A stretch of DNA of 64,000 bases from Diphasiastrum complanatum (GCA_029204225.1 CM055101.1:4579246-4643245); one strand, 5' to 3'; positions 22,045 to 34,699 are shown, counted from the first letter of the stretch. The notes: generated by a model from the sequence alone, not told the origin. Translations and numbers: made by a program.

Positions 22045-23406
22045 TTGGAAATTAAGTCCACAGTTTCCTCCTTGGTGAATGACTAATTTCTATTTCATGA
22101 TTCTTCCTGCATGTTTATTAATCATTGATCTAGGATAAGGTGAAACCAACTTTGGTTCTACGTCTGCTCATCTGATACCTGCGAGAATCACAAACTTAGA
22201 CAACCAATTTATTTGAAGAACGTCTACAACTGATCTCCAGGAAAGGGTAACCAATCTTGTGATAGGTTCAAAGTTTGGATGTCAAGTTTAATAACTTGAA
22301 GACATTGAAGACTTGGCCATCTTCAAGGACTTCCACAAAACTTGCATTTAGAACAAGTCTCCAAAAATACATTACTTTTTCAACAGTATGTAGAAATACA
22401 CTATGTTTTTAACAGCTTCGGCTTTTTCACATTTCCTCGAAATGCGACACTTTCATAGTTCAAAAGCTTAACTGTTTTTAACACACCTTCGGCTCTTTGC
22501 ATAAAATGCAAAGAGAGAAAATTCCCGAGGGTCATCTATTTCCATGCATTAAGCTGTTTTAAAGACATCACCGTCTTTTTAGGGGCACCTTCGGCTTTTT
22601 GCAAAAAATGCGAAGAGAGAGAAAATCCCGAAGGTTGTGTAAAATAAACGAGGAACATTCCATCGACATCCTCATCTGCGTCAACGATGCTAAATTATTG
22701 ACCGTATATTCTCCAGTGAACAATTGTCACAAAAGCCATATACTTTCAAGTACAACGACTTTCCTAATTAGGTGAGAAGCATTCAATGTAATTAATACTC
22801 GGATGAAGTCTATAAATAGGTCATCCAAGCACAGATTACGAGTCGCTTTATCCATGAGACACATTATTGGAGCCTCCCAATTACGTTGTCATTTTTGGTT
22901 GTAATTGTTATTTTGTATTGTGCTTCAGTGTAATATAACAGCAACTTGCTTTTATTTGTGTACAATGTAGATGAATGTTTGTTGTGATTGAATGCACTTT
23001 CATTGCTGTTTGATCATGCTTGTTTACTCACTCTGATCAGAACACGGACATCTACGACTGCTCAGTTTCTGATCAGATGATGGCTATCTTTGATGCCTGA
23101 GGAACTCGCGTTACCATACTGCTCTTCCATTTATATCCGAACTATACTTTACATTGAATCTGATTTCAGTAGCCCCAACACAAACCATGTCTAATCTCTT
23201 CGGTGGATCGTACTCTTCTTTTAGAGTATGAATTAATTTTTAAGATCCTGTTGGGCAAGTAGAACACTCAAAGCTGTGATTACATTTAGCATAAGCTGTC
23301 TATTAGATTGTTTTTGCAATTAGCAACTGATTAGAATGGGAGAGCTGTCCCGCAATATTCCTACTCTCTTCTCCGTTCATGTTCTTCTATCTCCCTTGCA
23401 CCATCA
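22045..23406 (+). repeat. Copia E 3' LTR
   Basis: 1362 bp, TGTTGGAAATTAAG to TTGCACCATCA. It has a TATA box near 22810 (TCTATAAATAG) and two hairpin modules ACCTTCGG...CCGAGGGT/CCGAAGGT at 22485-22532 and 22587-22635. It is the family reference for the solo LTR at 53100-54486. Confidence 0.93.
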
Positions 23407-24960
23407 AGTTGATGCCCCTCTCGTCAAGCCCGAGGATATACAATTTCAAGCTCCACAAGGTCCAACCATCCAGATGGAGAAATATGTATGACTGATTCAA
23501 GAAAGAGAAGCTGACAAGAGAAATTATGAGAACGTTGTGGCAAAACAGACGAAGATCATCCTTGAGTCCCAGAAGCAGTTAGAAGAAATGATGAAGGCCC
23601 TGCAACAAGCCTTGGACAAAGTGAACCAGCTCTGGAACACGGCATGCAAGGCCCAAGCGAGAATCTGCGACAATAAACCAAGGGACGATGACAGAGATGA
23701 TAGAGCGGACAATAATGACGAGCAAATCCAGCAGAAGAATGATAGTTCGGGTTCGGATGGCCAAAGAACTAAGGCTGCATTTGGAGCTTTTCCTCTTCCC
23801 CCTCCTGCCTTCAGACCTCTTTCCTACTCAACATTTAATTTCTCTGAAACATTTATTTCTACTTACCCTGCTCCTCCACTTTTCTCCTCTCAACCCCCTC
23901 CTAGCAGTTTTTTGAAACCCTTTAAAGGACCTACTGAGACGTACAAAGCCCGATGGGATGAGTTTTTATAACGACTTAGTTTCCCCGCTACAATATACAA
24001 TCTATTGAATCTGGCTCTTCCTAAACTAGTCATTCCCATGCCTCTCTCTCCAGATCACACCATCCTTGACCTCCAGAAACTAACACTGACATTGGTGGTA
24101 TGATGACTTCCTAGCTGATCCACCAGAAATAAACAAATTCTTGCCTAGACCTGAAGATGTGGGCGAAGCTGAGCCTTCCACAAGTGAGTGGACAAAAGAG
24201 AGCGATACAGGCACTAAGGCCCTGGATGATTACTTGGCGAAGCCATCCCAGCAACAAAGGGCAGCCTCACCTGTCAGGCCAAGAAACAATATGGCGGACA
24301 CCAAAGTGTCCGAAAGATTTGAAAGGAAATACCCACGCAATAGGAGGGGCATATGAGAAGAGACCGATCAAAGATAGTACTCCACATTGGCTGAGATCAT
24401 TGCTGCGCTGCAACCACAGCCCGAGTGGAAAAATAAAATCCTCAAGGATAGCAGGCAGTTGCAAGAATAGCTGAGGGTGCCAGCGTGGAAAAGGATCAAT
24501 CCTTTTTATATGCCAATCAGACGAAGAAATCCCTGGCCAACAGAGTAATCGCAAGTCAAAGTGGTGAACTGGCCGATAATTTCAGAAATTTTAGATAGCA
24601 TGTCAATGGATGATCTGAGATTGCAATTGCTAGAATTCAGGCACAAATATAAATCTAACGCTGATCTGTGCGTAAGGGAAAGTGTCGAATATTGCAGATC
24701 GATGGTCTTCCTGATGAATCAAGAATGTTGTTTGGGATCGTGGCTTAGATCCAATTCGGATCAATCCCAACGTGGCTCTCCAAACTAAGGACAATCATGA
24801 AATGATGGTCTGGCTTCACTATAGAGCAGCCTTTATGTCTTCCCGGTAATTATAATGGTAGAAGACTGGCTGGAGTTTGTCTTTATCGAAAAAGTGCGAG
24901 AATATCTGGGGCTGCTATCTTATGGAAGAAAGCTCTGCTTCCAAGTATTTGAAGCCTTCG
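23407..24960 (+). pseudogene. ORF F, copy a, coiled coil and conserved C-terminal block
   Basis: Not recognised. The longest open piece (23537-23971) gives a heptad-type coiled coil (ILESQKQLEEMMKALQQAL), an acidic DDDRDD patch and a Pro/Phe-rich linker. The conserved block follows at 24300-24800: ERKYPRNRRG, then ALQPQPEWKNKILKD, LRVPAW, FYMPIRR and VNWPIISE. These align in order with F copies b and c (ALQPQPEW is identical in copy c). Weaker similarity continues to about 24960 (EDWLEFVFIEKVREYL). Several in-frame stops look like CGA-to-TGA changes, for example at 23488. Copia E separates this from its N-terminal part. Confidence 0.65.
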
Positions 24961-26563
24961 AAAGAAAGATGAGCGAGTGAAAACAGATTGCAAGGCGATG
25001 AAGCAAGCAGGACTCATAGGAGGTTCTCAAGTGGGTTGGGATGTAGAGGCCATTGAGAGATCTCCGATTTTGTGAAATAATTTTGCGGCAAATAAGCACT
25101 TGGTTTTACGGAAGCAACTGAAGATCCACGCCTTTCCAAGTGCCAAGCAAAACCATGTCATTCTACATGTGTTGCAGTGGGTCCTGCAACAGATTAGGGG
25201 GGAATGATGTTGGCAGATTCTAAAGAATCTCCAAGATTCTGAGCTAAGCTGTATGAAGAGCATGTCTCACCCTAGACCGAGGAGGTCTCAGAAGGAAGAG
25301 AATAGGTAGAAGATGAGAGCTGAGATATACAAGCTAGGTATGCAGTTTTATGTTATGTGAGCCTCATGGTGAATTCTAAAGAAGGAATGACCATGTAGGG
25401 ACTAGTATCATTTCTAGGCATTAAATGTAGATCCCTCTTAAATAAATTAGAGTGAGCCACCTTTTGATGGTGACCTCTAGTGGAAGGGCTAATTCCACTT
25501 GGAATTTGTAGATTAGTGGAATTGCCACTTAGGCTCCACATGGACAGCCTCTTGGTCTATTTAAGAGACTCCCTCTCTTGTGAGGGAGCTTTACTTGTAA
25601 TGTCATTTGCTCTTGTTGAATAAAGAAGATCCTCCACAAGTTCTTGGCATTCTTGAAGCTCCTTGTTCATGACAACTTTCTTGAATGATTCTTTTATGAA
25701 TATGCACTTTCACTTGAATGTGATTGTGGATTAGTTGTGGAATAGATTAATTTCCTGCTTTCTCTCATTCTTGCAATGTGGATTAGAGTGAAGTAGATTT
25801 CTTGTCATTTTGAATGTAGTTTCAGCATTCAAGTAAACTAAACAGGCTGATATTGTGGTGTAGATCTTGTACATTCTTGACATCTCAGTTCTTGATGTTC
25901 TTGGGCTATCCAAGAATCAAGAAATGGATGTTTTTTGATCTTTGGATTGTTTTTATGTTGATAGATAATTAGTTTCTTGTTTCTTGTTCAGTTTTGTAGA
26001 TTAATTTGAGCATCTTGTTTGTTTCCTAACGTGTTAGAAGTAGATAGTTGCAAGCATTGTTTAATTATTCACCTGTATTGCATGCAGATCTTTTGGTGAA
26101 TGGTTTTCAGTTGCATGCAAATTTGTGTGCATGTATATGGAGTGAACGTATCCTAATCATCCCATTGACAGGCTGGGAAACGTGTCTAAATGATGGATAC
26201 CCTTTTGCCTAGACCGGCTTAATCCAAGAAGATATCACTTAACGAACCAATTACTTGGAACGGGCAGAAACACCCGATTTCCAGAGACAAGAAAATCAAG
26301 AAGACCAAAAAGGATCGTGTTCACAGATTTTCAGTGGGAATCTGTGAACAGTGAGGGTTCACTAAGCTACCCTATTGGTGAGGAATCTTTGCCGAGAATT
26401 TTGGAAGCTATTTTCACAGTACTGAACATGCTTGCAAATTTTTGTCTAAAATTGGACATACTAGTAATTTGTCTAATAGACCCTCCAAATTTGCCTATAA
26501 AAGGGCCTATTTTGAGTTCATTTCTCACCACTGCTAGTGAAGCTCTTGCAAATTTTTTCCATG
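24961..26563 (+). other. Noncoding stretch with an LTR-like part
   Basis: No supported gene. 25350-25700 looks like an LTR: a TATA-like TCTATTTAAGAGA near 25555, a short stem-loop CTCCCTC/GAGGGAG just after it, and AATAAAG near 25618. Neither its ends nor a partner LTR were found. A perfect 12-bp inverted repeat lies at 26318-26350. Confidence 0.4.
26497..26508 (+). promoter_or_regulatory. TATA box upstream of F copy b
   Basis: GCCTATAAAAGG is a good plant TATA box, about 65 bp before the first ATG considered for F copy b (26564). It may be part of an LTR or an internal promoter. Confidence 0.45.
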
Positions 26564-28858
26564 ACCAAACCTTCTAAAATTTTTCTAATAGCCTTCTAAC
26601 ATGCTCCCAAGCTCTCTGATCACCTTTTCTCCACATCTTATCTACTTTACTACTGTCATAATGTCTTCTAATGAATTTGACACTTTTGTTTCACTCAAAT
26701 TCATTGTTCTTCATCATGTTTCAACCTCAATGGACATCATGGCTTTTTCTAGCACTGACAACTAAATGGTTAATCCTTGTTGAGTCTTTGCTCAAAGCGT
26801 CGGGCATTCATGCCATTTCATTTTCAAGCAAAATCAGTATGGAATTCATTAGTATGGTTTTTGGCACGTGAGATGAGGCTAGATCCAAATTGTACACTAG
26901 CTTTCAAGAAGTAGTGCACAAGGTGTGGGTATCGGAGGCCGCCCTTGCTGCCATAGGCATTGTTTTTGGCACCAGGCCAAATTCTCACAAACAAGCCAAT
27001 GACAAGATCAAGCTTTTCATTGATGCCCGAGTAGCCTAGTACCATACCAACGATGGCTATTTCATCGAGGCCATTCGTGATCCAGTGATTCAGACAGTCT
27101 CGCGACTCTTGAACTACATTCTGATGATGGGCAACTTGCGAAAGGAGATGATTTCTTCACAAATCCTCCACCATTTGATTAAATCCTATTATGAGTTTGA
27201 TTAGGGAATTTCCACCTTATGACTGGTACAAAACAGTTTTTGGAGAGTTGAAAAGAGCTATTAAATCTAAGACCAAAAAGCAGTTTGATGTTGGCTCTCT
27301 TCTCTCGTCCTTGGCCGCGTCCTAATTAGAGGAAAAGGTGTATAGATTCAAGGCTAATTCCATGTTAGCAATTTAGGATCTAGCATTGACCAAATCCTCT
27401 CACCAAGCTACCACTTCATAGAGTCATCGTTGGGTCCGTAGTGAGATCATTTCACCCAACTCGCCTCCCGCGGCCCATTGTCGAACTCAGCCACCAACGC
27501 CAACTGCGCAACCACTTTCTAATGCAACCGCTTTGAGCTACCTATTCTCCCATCCTCTGCCACCACCTTTGCCTCCGATTCATCAATGCTGCTTTATGTT
27601 AAAATTGGCTCCACAATTCAAGTCACAGAAGCGCAAGCCACCCTCACCCTCCCACACTACAGCTATGTCACCACCCAAAAGTTCATGGAATTGTTCGATG
27701 ATTCCAGTTCCCTCAATATAGATGAGACGTTCACTGTGCTCCAAAGTCCTCTGCCATTCAACCCAAACTCCCCTAGAATGAGATTTGGTCCACAAGGATT
27801 TGATGCTTCCATGCCACAAGACTCATTAGTAGCTCCAACTATAGTTATGCAACTACCTGGATACTTTGAAAAAAGAAATTTTTTTGAAGGAGATGGACAT
27901 CGTAGCTGTGGAGTGGGACAATCTACTACACACACCTGTAGTGGATTGACCAATAGTCTCTCAGTCTGAGATCAATACCTCCTCCATAAAGTGGATACCT
28001 ACAAGGCCGTTTTATCATAATTGCAGGAGAGGTTCGATGCATTCAAGCAAAAGGCTGCACAAGAATTATCAAAGGGCAAAGAAATCATAAAGGGGGACGA
28101 ACAATCAACTATTGCATTCTTCAACCAACTTCTCAGATCCAAATATCGATCATGCCAACTTTCTCAACGCATCCACAAGATATAGATCAGGGGTAGGATG
28201 ATTTGAGTATTGGACTGATGGATGTTGATCCATCTCAAACAACAGATGTTCAAAAAATTCCACAATCAGAAGCAAGGCCATTGACACGTAGTGGATCGGC
28301 CATGAAAATATTTTTCAACGACCAGTGAGCATCGAGGAGGAGAACCAGAACTTCCTTCGCCAACATCCTCATGAATTCTCATGAGGTGGCTTGGTCGTCA
28401 AGTTCAAAATCTCCGAGATTGAGCAAGGGAAAAAATTGGACAAGCTGCTAGCTTTGGGCGAGCAATCCCCTTGGAGGAAGACAATTTTTGAGGAAACTCC
28501 AAATTCTATCAAGATTTATGTGGCAAGTACTAGGCAACTACGCGTGGATCCATATTACTTGCCTATGCCATGAAGGATAAATGAAAAGATTCAAGCGTGC
28601 GAATGGATAAAATCACATTCCATACTCCCAATTGGCCGATAATCTACTAGATGTTCAATAGAAATTTTGTTGTGGACTTGCATCAAGCACTTCAAGCCTA
28701 TGCACATAAATATCTCTTCTCACCAAATCTCACGGTTAGGCAATCAACTATATTTGCTAAGGATTTGGATACTTTGGCATCCATTCCTACGAGATGGGAT
28801 AACTGTTTGTTTGAACTATTATTTGATCCTAATCTTTTGATGACATCAGACAAAGTCC
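26564..28858 (+). pseudogene. ORF F, copy b, missing its C-terminus
   Basis: Not recognised; the most complete F copy, spread over several frames. The N-terminal region (26860-27330) reads SKLYTSFQEVVHKVW, VSEAALAAIGIVFG, IKLFIDARVA, VIQTVSRLLNYILMMG and WYKTVFGELKRAIKSK. A Pro-rich linker lies at 27440-27720. Next are a segment with FMELFDDSS and QLPGYFEKRNFF (27680-27900) and a probable coiled coil at 28020-28110. The conserved block spans 28330-28858: NFLRQHPHEFS, WRKTIFEETP, IKIYVAS, QLRVDPYYLP, DKITFHTPNWPII, ALQAYAHKYL, LDTLASIPTRWDN and SDKVL. It stops at a reversed LTR. The matching C-terminus may be the stub at 42039. Confidence 0.65.
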
Positions 28859-29675
28859 TGTAGGGTCAAAGATCTCGCATAGTATAGCCCTCTCGCCTAT
28901 CAACAAGGGTTAGATCACTGGATAGGTACCTAACTATGCATAGACGCTATTTTTAGTTAGTTTCCTACTTTCTCCCTTAACTCTACTCACCACTAACACT
29001 ACTCTCCCTTGACTCTACTCCTCTACACTAACATTCATCATGATGGTAGGTGAAAGGAAGGGGATGATTAGATAGGATGGAGGGAAAAGAAGATAGAAGA
29101 GAGAGATAGAGGGAGGGTGGAGGTTAGCTCAAATGCACATTGTACTTGCTAAAGGAGAAACATAAACTATTGAAACCAAAAAGCATGAACTTGAAAGCAA
29201 TAGAAAACAACAAGAGCAATATCAAGCATTGAATTGCAAATGAGGATGCTTCTCTTCCCAAATTGGTAGAGTTTCCTCCTTCTCATTAAGCATGAAAATA
29301 GTGTACAAATGGTGTCTTTTTATAAAATGGGAAAGGCCCTTGCCCCTCAATCCTATTGGCTAATATTCACAATGATCCTGCCCATTCATCTTGGACCCAA
29401 CTTGATCCAAGGGTCCACAAAAAGTACATTGGTAATCACAAAATTCATGTGAGTCCCAATTTGGACCCAACTCTAAAAAATAATCTTTAAAATTAAAAAT
29501 GACTTTGGGCCTCTGGTCTTATTTTAATTCCAAGGCCCCAGTCAAGTTTATTTTATTTACAACTTTACTTGCGCTCATTTGGCCATGGGCTTACACGCAC
29601 CAGATGCCATGCACTCGCAACACATTTTATTGAATGATTTTATTTATTTACACTTTGTTGGGAATACCCCCAACA
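28859..29675 (-). repeat. Gypsy C3 3' LTR, next to F copy c
   Basis: 817 bp; on the minus strand it starts TGTTGGGGGTATTCCCAAC and ends TTTGACCCTACA. Same family as the C1 5' LTR (45446-46299). It contains a TATA box near 29320 and a CCAAT box near 29356, both on the minus strand. F copy c ends 46 nt before it in the same orientation. No matching 5-bp duplication was seen at its two edges. Confidence 0.88.
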
Positions 29676-29721
29676 GGACCCACAGTCTGAAGTAGTGCCG
29701 GTCCCGCGGAACTCTGCCAGT

Positions 29722-30189
29722 TTAGTAGAGCGTTTTCTTCGCCCGCCTTTGCTGGATGAGGTAGGTGGTGACGTCCTCCATAAAGTTGAGGCGGTCCAAT
29801 TTCTTCATGTCTTTTGACGTGTGAAGAGACTTGTGGGCCCCCCACAGCCAATCTTGGTCGACCCATGTTTGGAATCGGCGTGTCCATGGATCACCCTGAA
29901 GCGCAGCTCGGTAATAGACACGAGCTATTGCAGCTGATCTTCAATTTTGTCCGAAGGTAGTGCCTTATTAACATCAAAGAATATGGATAGGAGAAAATTG
30001 TCCCATTTAGTTTCGATCCCCATCAGATGTTCTAAGTCCCAAGCGTACGTGGCTGTCGCGCGGACTGTGGGATCAAGGCAATTGATGTATTGGTTGGCGA
30101 ATGCGGTGAGAGCCCTTTTGGCGTCGACATCCGTAGTCCACCCATATTCTGATTGTATGATCGGCCAATTGAAATTTTGAAGTGTGATC
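29722..30189 (-). pseudogene. ORF F, copy c, C-terminal part
   Basis: Not recognised. Read right to left it gives TLQNFNWPIIQSEYGW, KRALTAFANQYINCLDP, ATATYAWDLEHLMGIETKWDN, DVNKALPSDK and, after one stop, RFQTWVDQDWLWGAHKS and RLNFMEDVTTYLIQQ, to a TAA at 29722-29724. It aligns with F copy b (ALQAYAHKYL, LDTLASIPTRWDN, SDKVL) and with the C-terminal stub at 42039. Its N-terminal continuation lies beyond copia B2, from 36260. Removing B2 and one TGATC copy rejoins the frame at the residues DKIT. Confidence 0.72.
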
Positions 30190-30996
30190 TGACAAAATTT
30201 ACAGAATTCACACGTGTGGGGAATGTCCATAAGAGTGACTGATCTTAATTAAGCTTTGTGATTGGCACTATAACCTGATTCTAGATTGATCAACAAAATC
30301 TAGTTCAGAAGAAATGGCTAATTCACAATCTAGCATGCTAATCAACAGAATATAATAGCAATGAATCAAAGAATGAATAAAAGTACAAGATTTCACTGTT
30401 GAGCATTAGTCTCAACACGATTTAGAGAGAGAGAGAGAGCTAGAGAGATAACAAGCAATATTTGTTTAGATCCAAAATGGCATGAGATAGCTACAAAACT
30501 TTGGTTCTTCATCATTGATTGTGTGGAGAGCTACACATATTTATGGAGATTGAGGTAGCTCGAGGTAGAACCACATCTATCAATTCCAAAATGACATCTA
30601 AAGTGACATCTAGAGTCCATGTGACATTTGTCACTTGTCATTCATGAAATTCTACCAACTTTTTACAAGTGTACTAGTTCTAACTAGAAATGTCCAAATC
30701 ATCATGCATCTGTCCATTAAACTTTGTGCATGCCTTGCATGTCACTATGGATTTCTTACAATTAATGCATGTGAGTTGCCACGAGTTTCTACAAGCATAA
30801 TCATGCTAATTCTATGTCTACAAACTATATGCAAGTTGCATTTATCAAATTAGATAATACATAACCATGTAGCTCGAGTTCTATGTAGGCCAAACTTGGC
30901 ATTTTGCATTAATGAGCTACATACTTGCATGGTACAACATTCTTAGCAAGCCAAGAAATCAATATGGATTGTTTTTCAATTTTAACACTCCTCCTA
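30190..30996 (-). repeat. Copia B2 3' LTR and polypurine tract
   Basis: LTR 30190-30987 (798 bp), minus-strand TGTTAAAATTG to AATTTTGTCA. PPT TAGGAGGAG (minus strand) at 30988-30996. Contains a short GA run near 30424 and ACACGTGTGG at about 30210. Confidence 0.93.
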
Positions 30997-33900
30997 AAAA
31001 TGATCTATATTGATTTGAACATGGATCTTGGTATAACTCCAAGGTTGGCTCTATGCTTGTTGAAGGAACTTTTGCTAAAGTTTTGGTGAGCATATCAGCA
31101 ATGCAAGATGATGTGTCGATGTGCTCCAATTTGATTTCACCTCTAATGAGCTTCTCTCTCACGAAGTGATGTGCAACTTCGATATGCTTGCTCCTTGCAT
31201 GGAATATTGGGTTGTTGGCAAGGGCTTGAGCTGAAATGTTGTCACACATGATCATAGATATATCTTCTTCCATAATTAACTTTAGCTCCACTAGTAACCT
31301 CTTGATCCAAAGCACTTCCTTTGTTGTTGTAGTGAGCGCCTTGTACTCAGCTTCACATGATGAGAGTGATACGATATCTTGCCTTTTGGAAAGCCAAGAT
31401 ATCAAGTTTCCTCCAAGATATATGACATAAGCACTTGTAGATTTTCGATCTGTTCTATCACTTGCAAAATTCGAGTCAGAATAACCAATAATAGAAAGAT
31501 CTTCAATTTTATACAATAAACCAAAATCAAAAGTTGAAGATATATATCTAAGCACTCTCTTGGCCTTTTTCCAATGATAAACTGAAGGAATTGCATAGCC
31601 TGGCTCAACTTATGAACACTAAAGCTTATGTCAGGTCTAGTTATTGTGAGCCAAATTAAGGAGCCTATAAGACTTCTAAAAAGTGTGATGTCCTCGAAGG
31701 ATCTTTGATCACCTTTATTAGAGTCCTTTACATTCTGCTTCACAGGTGTTTCTATACTCTTACAATTCAACATATTGAACTTTTTAACATTGAAAGAGCA
31801 TACTTAGATTGACATACAAAAGCGTTATCTTTAAGAAAGTCAATCTCTAGTCCTGGAATATAGTGATTTTTTCCAAGATCTTGCATCTTGAACTCTTTTC
31901 CAAGTGCAATCTTGGTTTCCTCAACTAACTTGATACAACTTCCTGTCAGAATGATATCATCAACATGAATAAGAAGGATGACAATATCGTTATCAAAAAA
32001 CTTGACATATGAGGAAGGATCATAGTTACTAAGATTAAATCCTAGTGACTCAAGAAAGGTGTTAAGTCGAGAATACCATGATCTTGGAGCTTGCTTCAAT
32101 CCATATAAACTTTTGAAGAGCAAGCAAAACTTTTCCTTCATCATGGATGAACCCAATAGGTTGATCCATATAGATCTCTTCTTCTAGATATTGATTTAGA
32201 AATGCATTAGAAACATCTAGTTGAAGAATTTGCCAACTGAAAAAACAAGCAAGAGAAATTATGATTCTAATTGACACCATCTTTGCAACTGGGGCAAAGG
32301 TCTCCTCATAATCAAGTCCATATACTTGAGCAAAGCCTTTAGCACAAAGCCGAGCCTTGCACTTGTTGATTGTGCCATATTGCTATACTTGACTCGAAAA
32401 ACCCATTTGCAACCAATGTATGCTTGTTGGATGGAAGATCCACAAGCTCTCATGTATTATTGGCCATCAAAGCATCATATTACTCCATTATGGCAAGGTA
32501 CCATTCCTTTGAGTTGATAGCATCATATACATCCTTCGGCTCCTCATGAAAAATAAAATAGGCACAATTAGTGGAGTTGATTTCCACTTGCTTTCGTCTA
32601 TCTTCATAGGTTAGCCTTCTAGGCTCAGATCTTTCTCTTTGAGATCTCCTTAGTGAAAAAATTTGAGGTGACTCCTCATCAAATCTCGGCCCCATCTCTC
32701 CATGATGATGTTCAAGAGTGATGATTGGAGTATCTTTGTGAGAATCTTTGAGCTCGGCCTTCTCAAGAATGTATTTTTGATCTTCATGGAATATCACATC
32801 TCTACTCTCAATTGTAGTTGAGGTAGAGGGAACATAGATTCCGTAAGCTTTCTTGTTGGATGCATATCCAACCACGATCCCTTTAACAGAATTAGGATCA
32901 TCTCTTTTCCTGGTTTCCAAGGGCATATTAACAAAGCAAGTACAACCAAAAACTCTAAGGTGATCTACCTTAGGTTTCTACTGAAACAAGACTTCAAAAG
33001 GTGTTTTTCCAGCAAGAGCATTGTGAGTAATCTATTGCACAATCAGTTTGCACAATTTATAGCTTCACCCCAATATTCAATAGGCAAGGAAGCTGCAACT
33101 CGAATTGCTTTAGCACATTCACATAAAGATATGTTTTTCCTCTCAACTACTCCATTTTAGGATGGAGAAAAGGCACAAGAAAATTCTCTCTTTATTCCTT
33201 CACCTTCACAATAATTATGAAACTTGTTGGAGATATATTCACTTCCTCCATCGCATCTTAAAGCTTTACCTATGCAAGAAAACTGTTTTTCTACATAAGC
33301 TTTGAAGATAGGGAAGTGATAAAAAACCATAGCCTTTGAAGAAAGTAGATATAACCAACTGTATCTAGTAAAGTCATCAATAAAGGTGACAAAACATGTT
33401 GCACCACCAATACTTTTAGAAGAAAAAAATGTACATATGAATGCATGAGTTCCAATGGATAAGTAGTCTTTATAAAAGACTTCTGATATGGCTTTCTGTG
33501 TGACTTTGCAATGGCACAAGCCTCACGAGGCTTGAAATCTTTTGAAAGAAATTTTGGAAAACCAATAGCCTTCTCCTTCTTAACCATAGAAGACATAGAT
33601 GTAAAGTTAGGATGTCCCAACCTTCTATGCCACAGCTCCTCCTTAGATAACAAGGCAACTTCACAAAGGTTTGCATTCTCATAAGAATTCAACTTAAAAA
33701 TTCCACCACATCTAGTTCCAACAGCAAGGATCTCATCTTTTCTCTTGATAAAACAAATATTGGAGTTGAACTTTACATCACAACCATTATCAAGCAACTT
33801 TCCCACACTAATTAAGTTCTTTGTAAGTTTTGGAATGAAAAGAACATTAGAAAGTGCAAGAACTTTTGAAGAAGCAAGTTTCAATGGAATGTTGCCAATT

Positions 33901-34388
33901 CCTTCTATTGGACACTCATGATCATTAGTTGTGTAAATAGATCTCTTGAGTCCTTTGAAAGGTAAGATTGAGTCAAATGACTCCTTTGAACAACACATAT
34001 GTGAAGAGGCTCCACTATCTATGTACCAAGCTCCATCTTCCTTGAAAGGTGATGAAGAAAAACTGGACACCATAAGTGATCCTTCTCCACCACTTGCAGC
34101 AGAATCTTCTTCAATCTCTTTGGAGAGATTAGCTTGCTTGAGTTGGTTTTTCTTCTTAGAGCAATTAGAGGCATAGTTCCCCTTTTTTCCACAGGAGAAG
34201 CACTTCACTTTCTTCTTCTTGGTTTTTAAGTTAGAGGGATGAGATGTTTCATCCTCTTCACCATCCTGATCTCGATCTTTGGCTTTGTCTTTGTTGTATG
34301 CTTGAGAGAATTGGTTCTTACTCCTTCCTTTCTGCTTGCCTTTGACAAAGAGGGCTTTGTCACTTCCACCATGTTCAAGTTTGTTCAT
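30997..34388 (-). pseudogene. Copia B2 Pol, many frameshifts
   Basis: From right to left: a zinc knuckle CFSCGKKGNYASNC whose His is Asn; protease WYIDSGASSHM; GAG pre-integrase WHRRLGHPN; and an integrase core in other frames (FIDDFTRYSW, LRCDGGSEY, then a stop before NGVVERKN). RT follows in several pieces, with SLYGLKQAPRSWYSR and the active site IHVDD, Tyr replaced by His. RNase H (31555-30997) keeps GYSDSNFASD, LSSCEAEYKAL and the terminal IADMLTK. The breaks are frameshifts and stops spread over the gene, so no functional Pol is possible. Closest relatives in the window are copia A and H. Confidence 0.9.
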
Positions 34389-34438
34389 CCTAGAGAGTTT
34401 ATAGCTTTGTCTAGATTCTTCAAAAATAAGAATTCCTT

Positions 34439-34699
34439 GGAGAGTTTCTAGAGGAAGATCCTATCTCTCTCAAAATTTCATTAGATACATTCATCTTAAT
34501 GAAATGTAGAGCCATTCTAGCTCTTTTTTTTTTTTTTTGGGATTTCAACCTGTGCTTGAGGCTCCTCCTCAACACCAAGCACAACATCCATAACATCCTG
34601 GAGTATCAAAACAGACTCCAATCTTAACTTCCAAATTGAGTAATTAGAAGTGTTTAGTCTTTCACTGGCTTCTAGAAGATATCCTCCCTGAGATGCCAT
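34439..34699 (-). pseudogene. Copia B2 Gag N-terminus, internal deletion
   Basis: Starts MASQGGYLLEASERL, nearly the same as B1 Gag. After about 55 residues it runs into an A-rich tract (the T run near 34525-34541 on the plus strand) that replaces a normal stretch. About 265 bp of the Gag middle, present in B1 at about 4178-4452, are then missing before the sequence continues with the linker at 34388. Confidence 0.85.

Larger units (their letters stand above)
12256..23406 (+). mobile_element. Ty1/copia retrotransposon E, internally deleted, with nested copia H
   Basis: Bounded by LTRs starting TGTTGGAAATTAAG and ending in CATCA, and flanked by the 5-bp target duplication AGTTG (12251-12255 and 23407-23411). 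A deletion removed the end of the 5' LTR, the PBS, gag and protease. Integrase, RT and RNase H remain in pieces. Copia H sits in the RT/RNase H region. Confidence 0.92.

Noticed and set aside
28859-29675. Solo LTR interpretation of the C3 LTR
   Set aside because: No matching 5-bp duplication at its edges, and F copy c ends 46 nt before it as in copy d, so it is better read as the 3' LTR of that element.
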